Below, piece after piece: positions 18,099 to 24,439 of a DNA stretch of 64,000 nt. A program made the translations under genes and the position numbers. The DNA lies in the NCBI RefSeq assembly GCF_014305155.1, contig NZ_JACRUK010000003.1, positions 122,978-186,977 of the forward strand, given 5' to 3'. Under the pieces are notes generated by a model. It was not told the origin of the DNA. It worked only from the letters and a program-made list of their open reading frames with translations, and ran no database searches. This DNA comes from Flavobacterium muglaense (lineage in GTDB: Bacteria; Bacteroidota; Bacteroidia; Flavobacteriales; Flavobacteriaceae). How positions within the stretch are numbered: position 1 is the first letter of the stretch; every line of letters starts with the position of its first letter.

Positions 18099-18737
18099 TT
18101 ATTTTAATTGTTGATATATTTCGAAAGTTTTATCAATTCTTTCACTTAATCCATTTGGTGTTGCTTTACTATTTGCATTACCAAGATTAATTGCTTTGCT
18201 TATTTTGGTAATTGAATCATCATCAACTGTTGTTGTATATTTCCAAAGGTGATTTGTATCAAAATAAAATTTAGCTGATTCAAAAAAGTATTTACCAGCA
18301 ACCAGTTCTGGATTTTTCACACAATCTTCACCAATCCAATTTGAAAACAGTTGATAATTATCTTTTCCTGTCAATTGTAATGCACCTCTGCCTTTATATT
18401 TCCAACCATCACCAGTTGATTCAGTACCATTACCCATTCGGTTTGCATAAACTCTATTTGCAATTTTAATTGGTTGTTTTGCGTATTTTTTAGCTTCAAC
18501 AATCGTTTTAAAGTACTTTTTAAAGATTGAAAGTAATCCAGCAACCGAATACATCAAATTTTCAGTATCTACACTAAAATCGCCTGATTCGTGAGCAGTT
18601 TGACCCAAAAAATGTGCAATTTGTTCATCAGTTTCAATTGATAGCACTTCTTTTAGCTTGTTGATGGTGATTTTGCCTAAAATACCATCAGAAACAAGTC
18701 CATATTGAACTTGAAATTGTTTGATTTTGGTACTCAT
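18099..18737 (-). CDS. GH19-type phage endolysin with N-terminal peptidoglycan-binding repeat
   Basis: A 212-residue enzyme. Residues 1-33 hold a short peptidoglycan-binding-type motif (FQVQYGLVSDGILGKITI). The rest matches GH19 lysozyme/chitinase-like endolysins: AHFLGQTAHESGDF with the catalytic-type Glu (about residue 49), then the tract YANRMGNGTESTGDGWKYKG followed by RGALQLTGKDNY. Such proteins cleave the glycan of peptidoglycan at the end of infection. No signal peptide is seen, so export depends on a holin; the candidate holin is 11 kb away. It is encoded 3 bases after the 132-residue gene, so the two form an operon. Confidence 0.88.
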   Translation of the reverse strand: MSTKIKQFQVQYGLVSDGILGKITINKLKEVLSIETDEQIAHFLGQTAHESGDFSVDTENLMYSVAGLLSIFKKYFKTIVEAKKYAKQPIKIANRVYANRMGNGTESTGDGWKYKGRGALQLTGKDNYQLFSNWIGEDCVKNPELVAGKYFFESAKFYFDTNHLWKYTTTVDDDSITKISKAINLGNANSKATPNGLSERIDKTFEIYQQLK

Positions 18738-18740
18738 AAG

Positions 18741-19139
18741 TTAAGGTAGTACCATTATTTCTTGCAAGATTATCAATGTGATTATCTTGATTAAAGCTAA
18801 TTGTGCTGTATTGTTACCATTTTCAATTGATTCAACAAAAAATGTTGCTGATAGTTGGATAATTTCAGCGTTTAGTGTTCTATCTAGTTTGTTTTGTGGT
18901 GTAATATTGAATGTATAACCAAGTGTTGATGGGTCAACTGGTATATCTTCAAAGTATTTGGTTAATTGATTATCAATATTTGTACGTATTTCAACAAGTA
19001 ATTCTGGTGATATTGGTTCTAAAAAGTTAAGTACACCAATACCATCAATATCAACTTGATGTGTTGTACCACATTCATCAACATTAATAACAAATGGTTG
19101 ATATTTTTTAAGATTTTGTTGTGTAACTGTTATTGTCAT
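18741..19139 (-). CDS. Hypothetical phage protein upstream of the endolysin
   Basis: A 132-residue protein. The first 105 residues are soluble and mixed alpha/beta. The last 27 (AQLALIKIITLIILQEIMVLP) are hydrophobic enough for one membrane segment, so a tail-anchored topology is possible. It is the first gene of the minus-strand late region and shares an operon with the endolysin (4-base gap). A spanin- or antiholin-like part in lysis is conceivable from position and tail, but the soluble part matches nothing I know. Confidence 0.45.
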   Translation of the reverse strand: MTITVTQQNLKKYQPFVINVDECGTTHQVDIDGIGVLNFLEPISPELLVEIRTNIDNQLTKYFEDIPVDPSTLGYTFNITPQNKLDRTLNAEIIQLSATFFVESIENGNNTAQLALIKIITLIILQEIMVLP

Positions 19140-19236
19140 TATTTAAGTATTTATAACTTAAATAATACTATGTTGAATGATGAATGTAAAGGTTTTATTT
19201 TCCAGTATAAATATTTGACAATACTTTTTTTTCCAC

Positions 19237-19261
19237 AATAACACACGAAAAGTGTGTTATT
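19237..19261. other. Perfect hairpin in the phage switch region
   Basis: A 10-bp perfect stem (AATAACACAC / GTGTGTTATT) around the loop GAAAA. It lies upstream of the first late gene on the minus strand and at the edge of the iteron-like array. The loop is GNRA-like on the plus-strand RNA. It could be an operator, a leader structure or part of an origin; no U-tract supports a terminator. Confidence 0.6.
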
Positions 19262-19293
19262 TTCCATTATAAAAAAGTGTGAAATGGTAGGTA

Positions 19294-19526
19294 CTTTACT
19301 GCGAAGCGTTGGAATGTTATCAACTTTGCGTTGAAGTGTAACTTAAAAATCTTTTAGTTGATATTGTTTCAATCACTTTACGTTGATGTAAATGAATAAA
19401 CTTTGAGTTGAAGTATTACTTTATTATTTGTGTGTTATCATTGCTTAAATCTTCTTATTTTACGTTGAAGTGTATCTTATATACTTTGTGTTACAACTGG
19501 TGAAAATTCGTTTACGTTGATATTGT
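19294..19526. repeat. Iteron-like array, about 8-9 degenerate copies at about 25-26 bp spacing
   Basis: Copies of a motif close to CTTTRCGTTGAAGTGT begin at about 19325, 19351, 19376, 19401, 19426, 19458, 19484 and 19510, with a weaker one at 19294. Spacing is 26, 25, 25, 25, 32, 26 and 26 bp. The core GTTGA is the best conserved part; flanks drift to GTTGATGTAA, GTTGAAGTATTAC and GTGTTACAAC. No gene overlaps the array. Regular spacing near 2.4 helical turns implies a protein array. A replication initiator binding site (origin) or an activator array for the late promoter are the two readings. Confidence 0.72.
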
Positions 19527-19755
19527 TTGATATTGTAACTGGTAAATATTATTAAGTTAAAATAAATAAAGAAATTAAAAAATATAAATAAAAATTAATA
19601 TCAACTTTGAAATCTTTGCGAAGCTGCATTTTACATTATGGCTACGCCAGTAGGCATAATCATTATTATTAATATTTCTTTTTTATTTAATATTATTTTT
19701 TTTATTTTCTCTTTTTATTATACTCAAAGTATATCCACAAAGATTGGTTAGTTAA
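19527..19755. other. Non-coding AT-rich stretch of the phage switch region
   Basis: There is no open frame of note on either strand. The stretch is almost pure A+T between 19560 and 19600 and again between 19665 and 19725, with a short GC island at about 19615-19660 (CTTTGCGAAGCTGC and GGCTACGCC). AT-rich DNA beside an iteron-like array fits a DNA-unwinding element. No other signal seen. Confidence 0.45.
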
Positions 19756-19847
19756 ATAAGACATTTTTGTCGCACGACATTTTTGTCCTATGAAATAAAT
19801 ATAATATTCATAAGACATTTTTGTCGCACGACATTTTTGTCCTATGA
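19756..19847. repeat. 38-bp perfect direct repeat with four GACATTTTTGTC sites
   Basis: Copies at 19756-19793 and 19810-19847 are identical and 54 bp apart. Each contains two GACATTTTTGTC sites (19760-19771, 19776-19787, 19814-19825, 19830-19841), starting 16 bp apart. Each site is an inverted repeat, GACA-N4-TGTC. The linker between paired sites, GTCGCACGAC, is itself nearly palindromic. The arrangement looks like paired operators for a dimeric repressor or activator. It lies about 200 bp upstream of the early promoter at 20041. Confidence 0.75.
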
Positions 19848-20040
19848 GATAAAACCACTTCAACATTAATTAAAATATTTCTTACTTTTTCATAACACAA
19901 TTAACTTATAAACGTCAGGTAAACCCAAAATAAAATCACTTAAACACCTGAAAACACTACAAATATTTTTATAACTAAATTAAGTTATAACATAATATTT
20001 TACAATACCAAATTATTTTGCATTTATTTTACAAAAAACA

Positions 20041-20071
20041 TTGACATTTTGAAATGTTAATAGTACCTTTG
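20041..20071 (+). promoter_or_regulatory. Early phage promoter with a palindrome in its spacer
   Basis: TTG at 20041-20043, a 20-base spacer, then TACCTTTG at 20064-20071: the Bacteroidetes housekeeping promoter (TTG / TAnnTTTG). Within the spacer ACATTT-TG-AAATGT (20044-20057) is an inverted repeat, well placed to be an operator. The ATG at 20054 lies inside this promoter, so it cannot be the start of the following gene. Confidence 0.7.
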
Positions 20072-20104
20072 TATCATAATAACATAAAGGATAAACAACA
20101 GTTG

Positions 20105-20296
20105 ATGAAAAAAAGATATATATTATTTAAAAATGGAAGTGAAATAGGTGAAGCGGATAATGATGTTGAGATATATCAACTAATAACAGTAAGTAAACAA
20201 TATTATTACAGTCAATTCAAAGATTTATTATTTGAAGATGGTGCAAATTTCAAGCGTAACAGATATACAATTATTGATAGAGTTAATCCAAAATAA
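20105..20296 (+). CDS. Small early phage protein
   Basis: The start was set at ATG 20105 because the upstream in-frame ATG (20054) lies within the promoter. That gives 63 residues, MKKRYILFKNGSEIG and so on, basic and rich in Tyr, with no membrane segment. It is the first gene after the early promoter, in the place often taken by small regulators or host-takeover proteins. No family recognised. Confidence 0.55.
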   Translation: MKKRYILFKNGSEIGEADNDVEIYQLITVSKQYYYSQFKDLLFEDGANFKRNRYTIIDRVNPK

Positions 20297-20311
20297 ATAA
20301 AAAAAAATAAT

Positions 20312-20341
20312 TTGTCTTTTTACAAAAACTGATATATTTAT
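20312..20341 (+). promoter_or_regulatory. Phage promoter copy 1 (TTG-N19-ATATTTAT)
   Basis: TTG at 20312-20314, 19 bases, ATATTTAT at 20334-20341. The same architecture and much of the spacer recur at 21804-21833. It precedes a structured leader and the winged-helix gene starting at 20462. The -7 box differs from TAnnTTTG in its last base. Confidence 0.6.
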
Positions 20342-20372
20342 AATAAACAGTAAAGTTTTCAAATCTAGGTTT

Positions 20373-20426
20373 CCAGCAGATAAATTGGATTGCAACCAAC
20401 TGCTGGTTCTACTACCTATAAGGTAG
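20373..20426 (+). promoter_or_regulatory. Structured 5' leader with two hairpins
   Basis: Hairpin 1: CCAGCAG (20373-20379) pairs with CTGCTGG (20400-20406), with an inner TTGG/CCAA stem (20385-20388 / 20396-20399). Hairpin 2: CTACC (20412-20416) pairs with GGTAG (20422-20426) around TATAA, followed by five A on this strand. They lie between the promoter at 20312 and the ATG at 20462. Likely an autoregulatory or protein-binding leader; there is no T-run for termination. Confidence 0.55.
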
Positions 20427-20461
20427 AAAAATATAATAACAAAAGTAGAATATTAACCAAA

Positions 20462-21019
20462 ATGAAAAACAACAACACAAAAAATGTAATTAGAAATAAC
20501 AACAAACCCAAAGGAACATACTTCAACGGTTCATTACACATCTTACACAATAACAAACTAAGTGATTTTGAAGTAAGATTATTTTTCAGTATTCTTTCAG
20601 ATTCTGATGATTTTAAATTCAACGTATTAACATACGCTAACCGATTTGGCAAAACAACTAAAACAATTGGTAGAGCAATTAACAATCTTGAAAATGAAGG
20701 TTACATAATTCAAACTCAAAAAACAAATAGAAAAAATGTTTGGGATTATGTAATTAGTGAATACGGTGATTTAAAACAAACAAATTCAAAAGTTGAAGTA
20801 CAAACCGAGCTAATTACAATTGATATAAACAACGAAAGTAAAGAAGTGATAGTTGATATAACAAAAGACGAAATAATTGAATCTGAACAAGCAAATGAAA
20901 GTGATAGTTTGTTTGATTGGATGAATTACCAACCAAAACCAATAATTTCAAAACAAGAACAATTTAAAATAGATGAACAAGAACGTTTATCAAAACAGAA
21001 TAATAGAATACTGAATTAA
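20462..21019 (+). CDS. Winged-helix phage protein, possible replication initiator
   Basis: The start at ATG 20462 was chosen over a TTG at 20390 that lies in the hairpin leader; its context TTAACCAAAATGA recurs before the gene at 22440. The 185-residue protein has a winged helix at about 30-90 (LSDFEVRLFFSILSD, then FGKTTKTIGRAINNLENEGYI), close in layout to the N-terminal domain of DnaD/replisome-organiser proteins. The C-terminal half is acidic, Gln/Lys-rich and probably unstructured, ending in coiled coil. Being near an iteron-like array, it is a candidate origin-binding initiator. A transcriptional regulator is the alternative. Confidence 0.6.
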   Translation: MKNNNTKNVIRNNNKPKGTYFNGSLHILHNNKLSDFEVRLFFSILSDSDDFKFNVLTYANRFGKTTKTIGRAINNLENEGYIIQTQKTNRKNVWDYVISEYGDLKQTNSKVEVQTELITIDINNESKEVIVDITKDEIIESEQANESDSLFDWMNYQPKPIISKQEQFKIDEQERLSKQNNRILN

Positions 21020-21085
21020 TATATTGGTTCGCAATTGCGAACCATTTTAAAAGAAAATAACGCAAAAAAAATACTATTATGAAAA

Positions 21086-21796
21086 TTGAAAATAGAAAAG
21101 AAACAAATACAAAAATTAGATACATTCGAACTTACACTAAAAAATGCTGAAAGATATATTCAAGTTGTTGCACAACGATTCAATATAGATGAACACTATC
21201 AAGACCTTTTGCAAATTGGACGTTTAGCATTATATGAAAGCTTTACCAAACATCAAGAAGATAAAGGAACGTTTCACGGTTACACAATCAACTTGTTAAG
21301 AGGTCGTATGTTAAACTATATCAACGATAATGTTAAAGTAATAAGAATACCACAATCACAACTAAATGTTAATCACACCAATCACAATCCAAATAATCCA
21401 ACAAGTGTACCAACAATAAACACATCAACACCAATAAGTGAAGAGGGTTCAACAACAATTGGTGATATGTTGGCTGGTGATGAAGTTGAAGATGATAATG
21501 ATGATGAAAAACAACGCATTTTAACACGTTTAAAGCAAAGTTTAAGTAAGTTGAAACAATCACATCAACAAATAATAATGATGCGTTACGTTGATGAATT
21601 AAACGTTGAACAAATTGCAGAAAAACTTGGAATAAGCAAACAAGCAGTTAGCCAACAATTGCAAGTGATAATGAAAAAATTAAAAAATGATTTTGGTGTT
21701 AATGATGATAATTATAAAAGTGAAATAAGAATTACAAAAGAATATCAAAATAATGAATACAAAAATTATAAGAAATATGACCAATCAAATAAATAA
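21086..21796 (+). CDS. Phage-encoded sigma-70 family factor
   Basis: A 236-residue protein. Region 2 lies at about 30-80 (HYQDLLQIGRLALYESFTK, TFHGYTINLLRGRMLNYI). An acidic linker (GDEVEDDNDDEKQ) is followed by region 4 with a helix-turn-helix at about 150-200 (LNVEQIAEKLGISKQAVSQQL). Regions 1 and 3 are short or absent, as in phage late sigma factors. The only start that keeps region 2 is TTG at 21086; an ATG at 21079 is in another frame and ends after 23 codons. It probably redirects RNA polymerase to phage late promoters. Confidence 0.78.
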   Translation: MKIEKKQIQKLDTFELTLKNAERYIQVVAQRFNIDEHYQDLLQIGRLALYESFTKHQEDKGTFHGYTINLLRGRMLNYINDNVKVIRIPQSQLNVNHTNHNPNNPTSVPTINTSTPISEEGSTTIGDMLAGDEVEDDNDDEKQRILTRLKQSLSKLKQSHQQIIMMRYVDELNVEQIAEKLGISKQAVSQQLQVIMKKLKNDFGVNDDNYKSEIRITKEYQNNEYKNYKKYDQSNK

Positions 21797-21803
21797 ATAA
21801 AAA

Positions 21804-21833
21804 TAATTTGTTTTTTTTCAAAAAGTTAGATAT
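21804..21833 (+). promoter_or_regulatory. Phage promoter copy 2 (TTG-N19-ATATTTAT)
   Basis: TTG at 21804-21806, 19 bases, ATATTTAT at 21826-21833, near-identical in plan to the promoter at 20312. Shared features include AATTTGT at the -33 end, a T-run, then CAAAAA in the spacer. It stands 33 bp before the nuclease-like gene at 21866. Confidence 0.6.
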
Positions 21834-21865
21834 TTATTAATATAACAAACAATAAAAAACAAATT

Positions 21866-22405
21866 ATGAATATAGAAATTAATGAATATAGAAAAGCTGA
21901 TAACAATGGTAGAGAATTATTTAAAACATTTTGCAGCACGCAAAGCTGGTGCAAAGTAATTGCAGAATCAAAAGATGATTTTGCGCATTGGGATATTAGT
22001 TATTATTCTGGTGGTACAAAAATAATTGGTGAAATAAAAGTTAGAAATTATGATTCAAAAGCTTTTCTTGATTGGGATTATGAAGAAAAAAAGCATAATA
22101 ATTTATTAACCGTTTATCATCAAGTTAAAGCAAAACCAACAAACAAAAATAAAAATATTGAAATTCAATATATAAACTTTTTCAATGATGATGCAATCAA
22201 AATTTGGACAACAACCAATACACACAACGAACAACAACCCATCATCAAAAATCTACAAGTAAGTGATGTTGAAGATAAAGGAAATATGAACAAAGGAATC
22301 TACAAGTGTAATCTATCAAATGAAGCATTCAGGGGTTCAATTACACCAATACAATTTAATGAACCAGTTGAAGATGATAATGAAGATGATGGATTACCAT
22401 TTTAA
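21866..22405 (+). CDS. PD-(D/E)XK-like phage nuclease with SSB-like C-terminal tip
   Basis: A 179-residue protein. The core HWDISYYSGGTKIIGEIKVR (about 42-61) gives an Asp followed by a Glu-x-Lys, the metal-binding signature of the restriction-endonuclease fold, with helices on either side. It is therefore a candidate DNA nuclease, of recombination or VRR-NUC-like kind. The C-terminus is a disordered acidic tail, EDDNEDDGLPF, matching the SSB C-terminal docking tip. It has its own promoter and lies in the early region. Nuclease call by motif; tip function inferred from SSB. Confidence 0.6.
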   Translation: MNIEINEYRKADNNGRELFKTFCSTQSWCKVIAESKDDFAHWDISYYSGGTKIIGEIKVRNYDSKAFLDWDYEEKKHNNLLTVYHQVKAKPTNKNKNIEIQYINFFNDDAIKIWTTTNTHNEQQPIIKNLQVSDVEDKGNMNKGIYKCNLSNEAFRGSITPIQFNEPVEDDNEDDGLPF

Positions 22406-22439
22406 ATAATAATAACATAACTAAACCAAATTAACCAAA

Positions 22440-22583
22440 ATGAACACACAACCAACTAATGAAGAAGAAATAATGAAACAAATACTTGATGAAATAAACA
22501 AGTATAAACAAAACCAAAAAGAATTTATTGAAGCGATTGACGAATTCTTTTTGAAAAGTAATGAAATATTAGATAATGAATAA
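22440..22583 (+). CDS. 47-residue phage protein
   Basis: ATG at 22440 in the same TTAACCAAAATGA context as the gene at 20462, TAA at 22581-22583. The product is acidic, Gln/Glu/Lys-rich and one long predicted helix (coiled coil), with no Cys and no membrane segment. It is followed within 5 bp by a terminator. Regular composition and context support it as a real gene; function unknown. Confidence 0.55.
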   Translation: MNTQPTNEEEIMKQILDEINKYKQNQKEFIEAIDEFFLKSNEILDNE

Positions 22584-22587
22584 TTAT

Positions 22588-22615
22588 AAAAAGGCTACTA
22601 ATTGGTAGCTTTTTT
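22588..22615. terminator. Bidirectional terminator between early genes and cargo
   Basis: The stem AAAAAGGCTAC / GTAGCTTTTTT with a short loop works on both strands. It ends the plus-strand early operon and also the minus-strand gene at 22616-23086, whose stop codon overlaps its edge. Confidence 0.75.
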
Positions 22616-23086
22616 TTATAATGAAAATTCAATAAAAATAACATAAATAATTAATGAAATAAATGCCAATGATAAACACACATAACTTATTTTTTTTGTT
22701 CTTACAAATACTTTTGTTGGTGGTTTATATTTATCATTATTATCCATTGAGATTAATTCCCAAGATTCTTTTTTATAATTTTTTTTTCTAAACGAAAACA
22801 TTTTATTTTCCAAATCTTTATTTTTATAATATACTTCTTCGTACTGTGTAATCATCGAAAATAAAATACCAAAAGCAAGTAACATAATAGTTAAAATAAA
22901 TAAGTATTTACTATTTATTGATATGGCTTCATCTGATTTTAATGAAACTAACAACCCTAATAAACCAGTAGCTAATGTAGTAAGATTTCGTAAATACTTA
23001 AAATTTGATTCATCACAATCATCAAACGCTTTATTAAGTTCATCAACTGATTTTTTTTGTAATTCTTTTTCTCTTTCTTCAGTCAT
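22616..23086 (-). CDS. Three-helix membrane protein in prophage cargo
   Basis: A 156-residue protein with an amphipathic charged N-terminus (1-32), two adjacent membrane segments (about 35-52 and 63-82), a charged loop with YYKNKDLENKMF, and a third segment at about 134-154. No family known to me. It points against the early genes, towards their shared terminator, which is usual for a lysogeny-expressed cargo gene. A superinfection-exclusion or other membrane-based role is speculation from topology and position. Confidence 0.5.
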   Translation of the reverse strand: MTEEREKELQKKSVDELNKAFDDCDESNFKYLRNLTTLATGLLGLLVSLKSDEAISINSKYLFILTIMLLAFGILFSMITQYEEVYYKNKDLENKMFSFRKKNYKKESWELISMDNNDKYKPPTKVFVRTKKISYVCLSLAFISLIIYVIFIEFSL

Positions 23087-23126
23087 AATTGTATTTTTTT
23101 TTAATTTAGATAAAGATATTTAAACT

Positions 23127-23405
23127 ATGTTAACAGATAATGAAATATCTATTATAAATGGTATCTATAAACGGATTGTACCATCAATTGTATTATCGAT
23201 TCAAATATACACAAAAGATATTGAAGATAGAGATGGTTATTTGATTGGGAAAAAGAAATTCAATCAATATGAATGGTTATACATCAACATCAAAAACATT
23301 AAACCTTTCCAGCTGAAAACATTTCAAAGTATGGCAAATAAGAAAATGCCAAATAGATATATCATTAAAATAAGTGGTGAAATAACAAGATTAATTTTTA
23401 AGTGA
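23127..23405 (+). CDS. Hypothetical small phage cargo protein
   Basis: A 92-residue basic protein, MLTDNEISIINGIYKR and so on, with many Ile/Lys/Tyr and no membrane segment or known motif. It diverges from the membrane gene at 22616-23086 and converges on the one at 23391-24206, overlapping the 3' end of the latter by 15 bases. Divergent starts 40 bp apart suggest a shared regulatory region. Confidence 0.4.
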   Translation: MLTDNEISIINGIYKRIVPSIVLSIQIYTKDIEDRDGYLIGKKKFNQYEWLYINIKNIKPFQLKTFQSMANKKMPNRYIIKISGEITRLIFK

Positions 23406-24206
23406 TTCATCAAATAAAGTTTCAAATTTCATAATGCATATTTTTTCGCTGGTATGTTTTAAAACTTTTCCTTTTTTATCCATTTTTATTTTATCGATGA
23501 TTTTAATAAAAATGTATTTATCATTAAAGTATAAGAATTCTTGTTTTGTATTTGGGTACTTATTAGCAACATCTTTTTTTACTTGTTCAATATTAATTAT
23601 ATTGGTAGGTGCTATTAATAGATTATGAATTCGTTTACTAAAATATAATGCAAAAACAAAATACAAGACAAATAATAAAATATTACAAGCTTTAAAAATT
23701 TCTTTATGTTTTTCTTTTGCATAAAAATAACAATTATCTAAACATCTATTAAGTATGAAAACACAAAAAAAAGTTGAAACAACTAAACCTTTAAAATCAG
23801 ATAATGTTGTTTTTTCATCAAATAACCGATAAATAAAAACAACTGAAAACACGTAGAAAATTATAAAAAAAATTAACCAATATCTTAATTTCTTTCTTTT
23901 ATAAATTTCATAATCTTCAGCACTCAACACTTCAGCTGGTTCTGGTTTACCTTTTTCAAAAAACAATATATCAGCAAACCACCCAATAAAATTATATGAA
24001 AATGCAATAATTATAAACATTAAAATCAATATTCCATCAGATACAATTTGAGATATTGAAAAAAATCTAATATATGGTATTGAAATTGACATTAATTCAA
24101 ATCCTTGCCAAATACCACCAATAAATGCTGGTATAACAATAAGAACACTTAAATATTCTTTTAGAAAATCAACAATATTTTTTAATTTAATACCCGTTTG
24201 AATCAT
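23391..24206 (-). CDS. Multi-pass membrane protein in prophage cargo
   Basis: A 271-residue protein with about 5-6 membrane segments (about 18-36, 52-75, 108-128, 140-156, 172-190). The C-terminal about 75 residues are soluble and basic (NIINIEQVKKDVANKYPN, then FNDKYIFIKIIDKIK). No family recognised. It is two bases downstream of a 32-residue membrane peptide gene, so they form an operon near the right prophage end. Membrane topology with a cytosolic tail recalls phage-exclusion proteins, but there is no sequence proof. Confidence 0.5.
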   Translation of the reverse strand: MIQTGIKLKNIVDFLKEYLSVLIVIPAFIGGIWQGFELMSISIPYIRFFSISQIVSDGILILMFIIIAFSYNFIGWFADILFFEKGKPEPAEVLSAEDYEIYKRKKLRYWLIFFIIFYVFSVVFIYRLFDEKTTLSDFKGLVVSTFFCVFILNRCLDNCYFYAKEKHKEIFKACNILLFVLYFVFALYFSKRIHNLLIAPTNIINIEQVKKDVANKYPNTKQEFLYFNDKYIFIKIIDKIKMDKKGKVLKHTSEKICIMKFETLFDESLKN

Positions 24207-24208
24207 AA

Positions 24209-24307
24209 TTAAGCTATTTTTTTGTAAATATAATACAGTTGAACCATTAAAATAATAGTTCCAATGGTCATAATTATACGATACATCAACCTAGATTGTT
24301 TATTCAT
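24209..24307 (-). CDS. 32-residue single-pass membrane peptide
   Basis: ATG at 24305-24307, TAA at 24209-24211. The peptide starts MNKQSRLMYR, has one hydrophobic span (IIMTIGTIILMVQLYYIY) and ends KKIA. It is 2 bases ahead of the multi-pass membrane gene, and a good -7 box lies upstream. Small, basic-flanked single-span peptides of this kind act as toxins or partners of larger membrane proteins; which applies here is not visible. Confidence 0.5.
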   Translation of the reverse strand: MNKQSRLMYRIIMTIGTIILMVQLYYIYKKIA

Positions 24308-24327
24308 ACTTCAACTATGTTTAATTA

Positions 24328-24335
24328 CAAAGTTA
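24328..24335 (-). promoter_or_regulatory. Promoter -7 box for the cargo membrane operon
   Basis: On the minus strand the bases read TAACTTTG, an exact TAnnTTTG, 21 bp before the ATG at 24307. I do not see a clear TTG at the -33 place, so strength is uncertain. Confidence 0.45.
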
Positions 24336-24439
24336 ATTTATTACTTTTAACGTTCCTAGACGTTTTTTTACAGTATTTTAATTGATGATTTTAAACTTTT
24401 TTAAACAACAATTTATAACTAATTGATAAACAATGTTTT

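Noticed and set aside
19294..19526. CRISPR or tandem minisatellite reading of the 25-bp repeats
   Set aside because: Copies are degenerate with no distinct spacers and no cas genes nearby. A protein-binding array is simpler.
19756..19847. Possible CRISPR array
   Set aside because: Only two 38-bp copies with a 16-bp gap, each itself made of paired inverted-repeat sites, and no cas genes. Operators explain it better.
20054..20104. Longer start (ATG 20054) for the first early gene
   Set aside because: It lies inside the promoter (between TTG and TACCTTTG), so the mRNA would not contain it.
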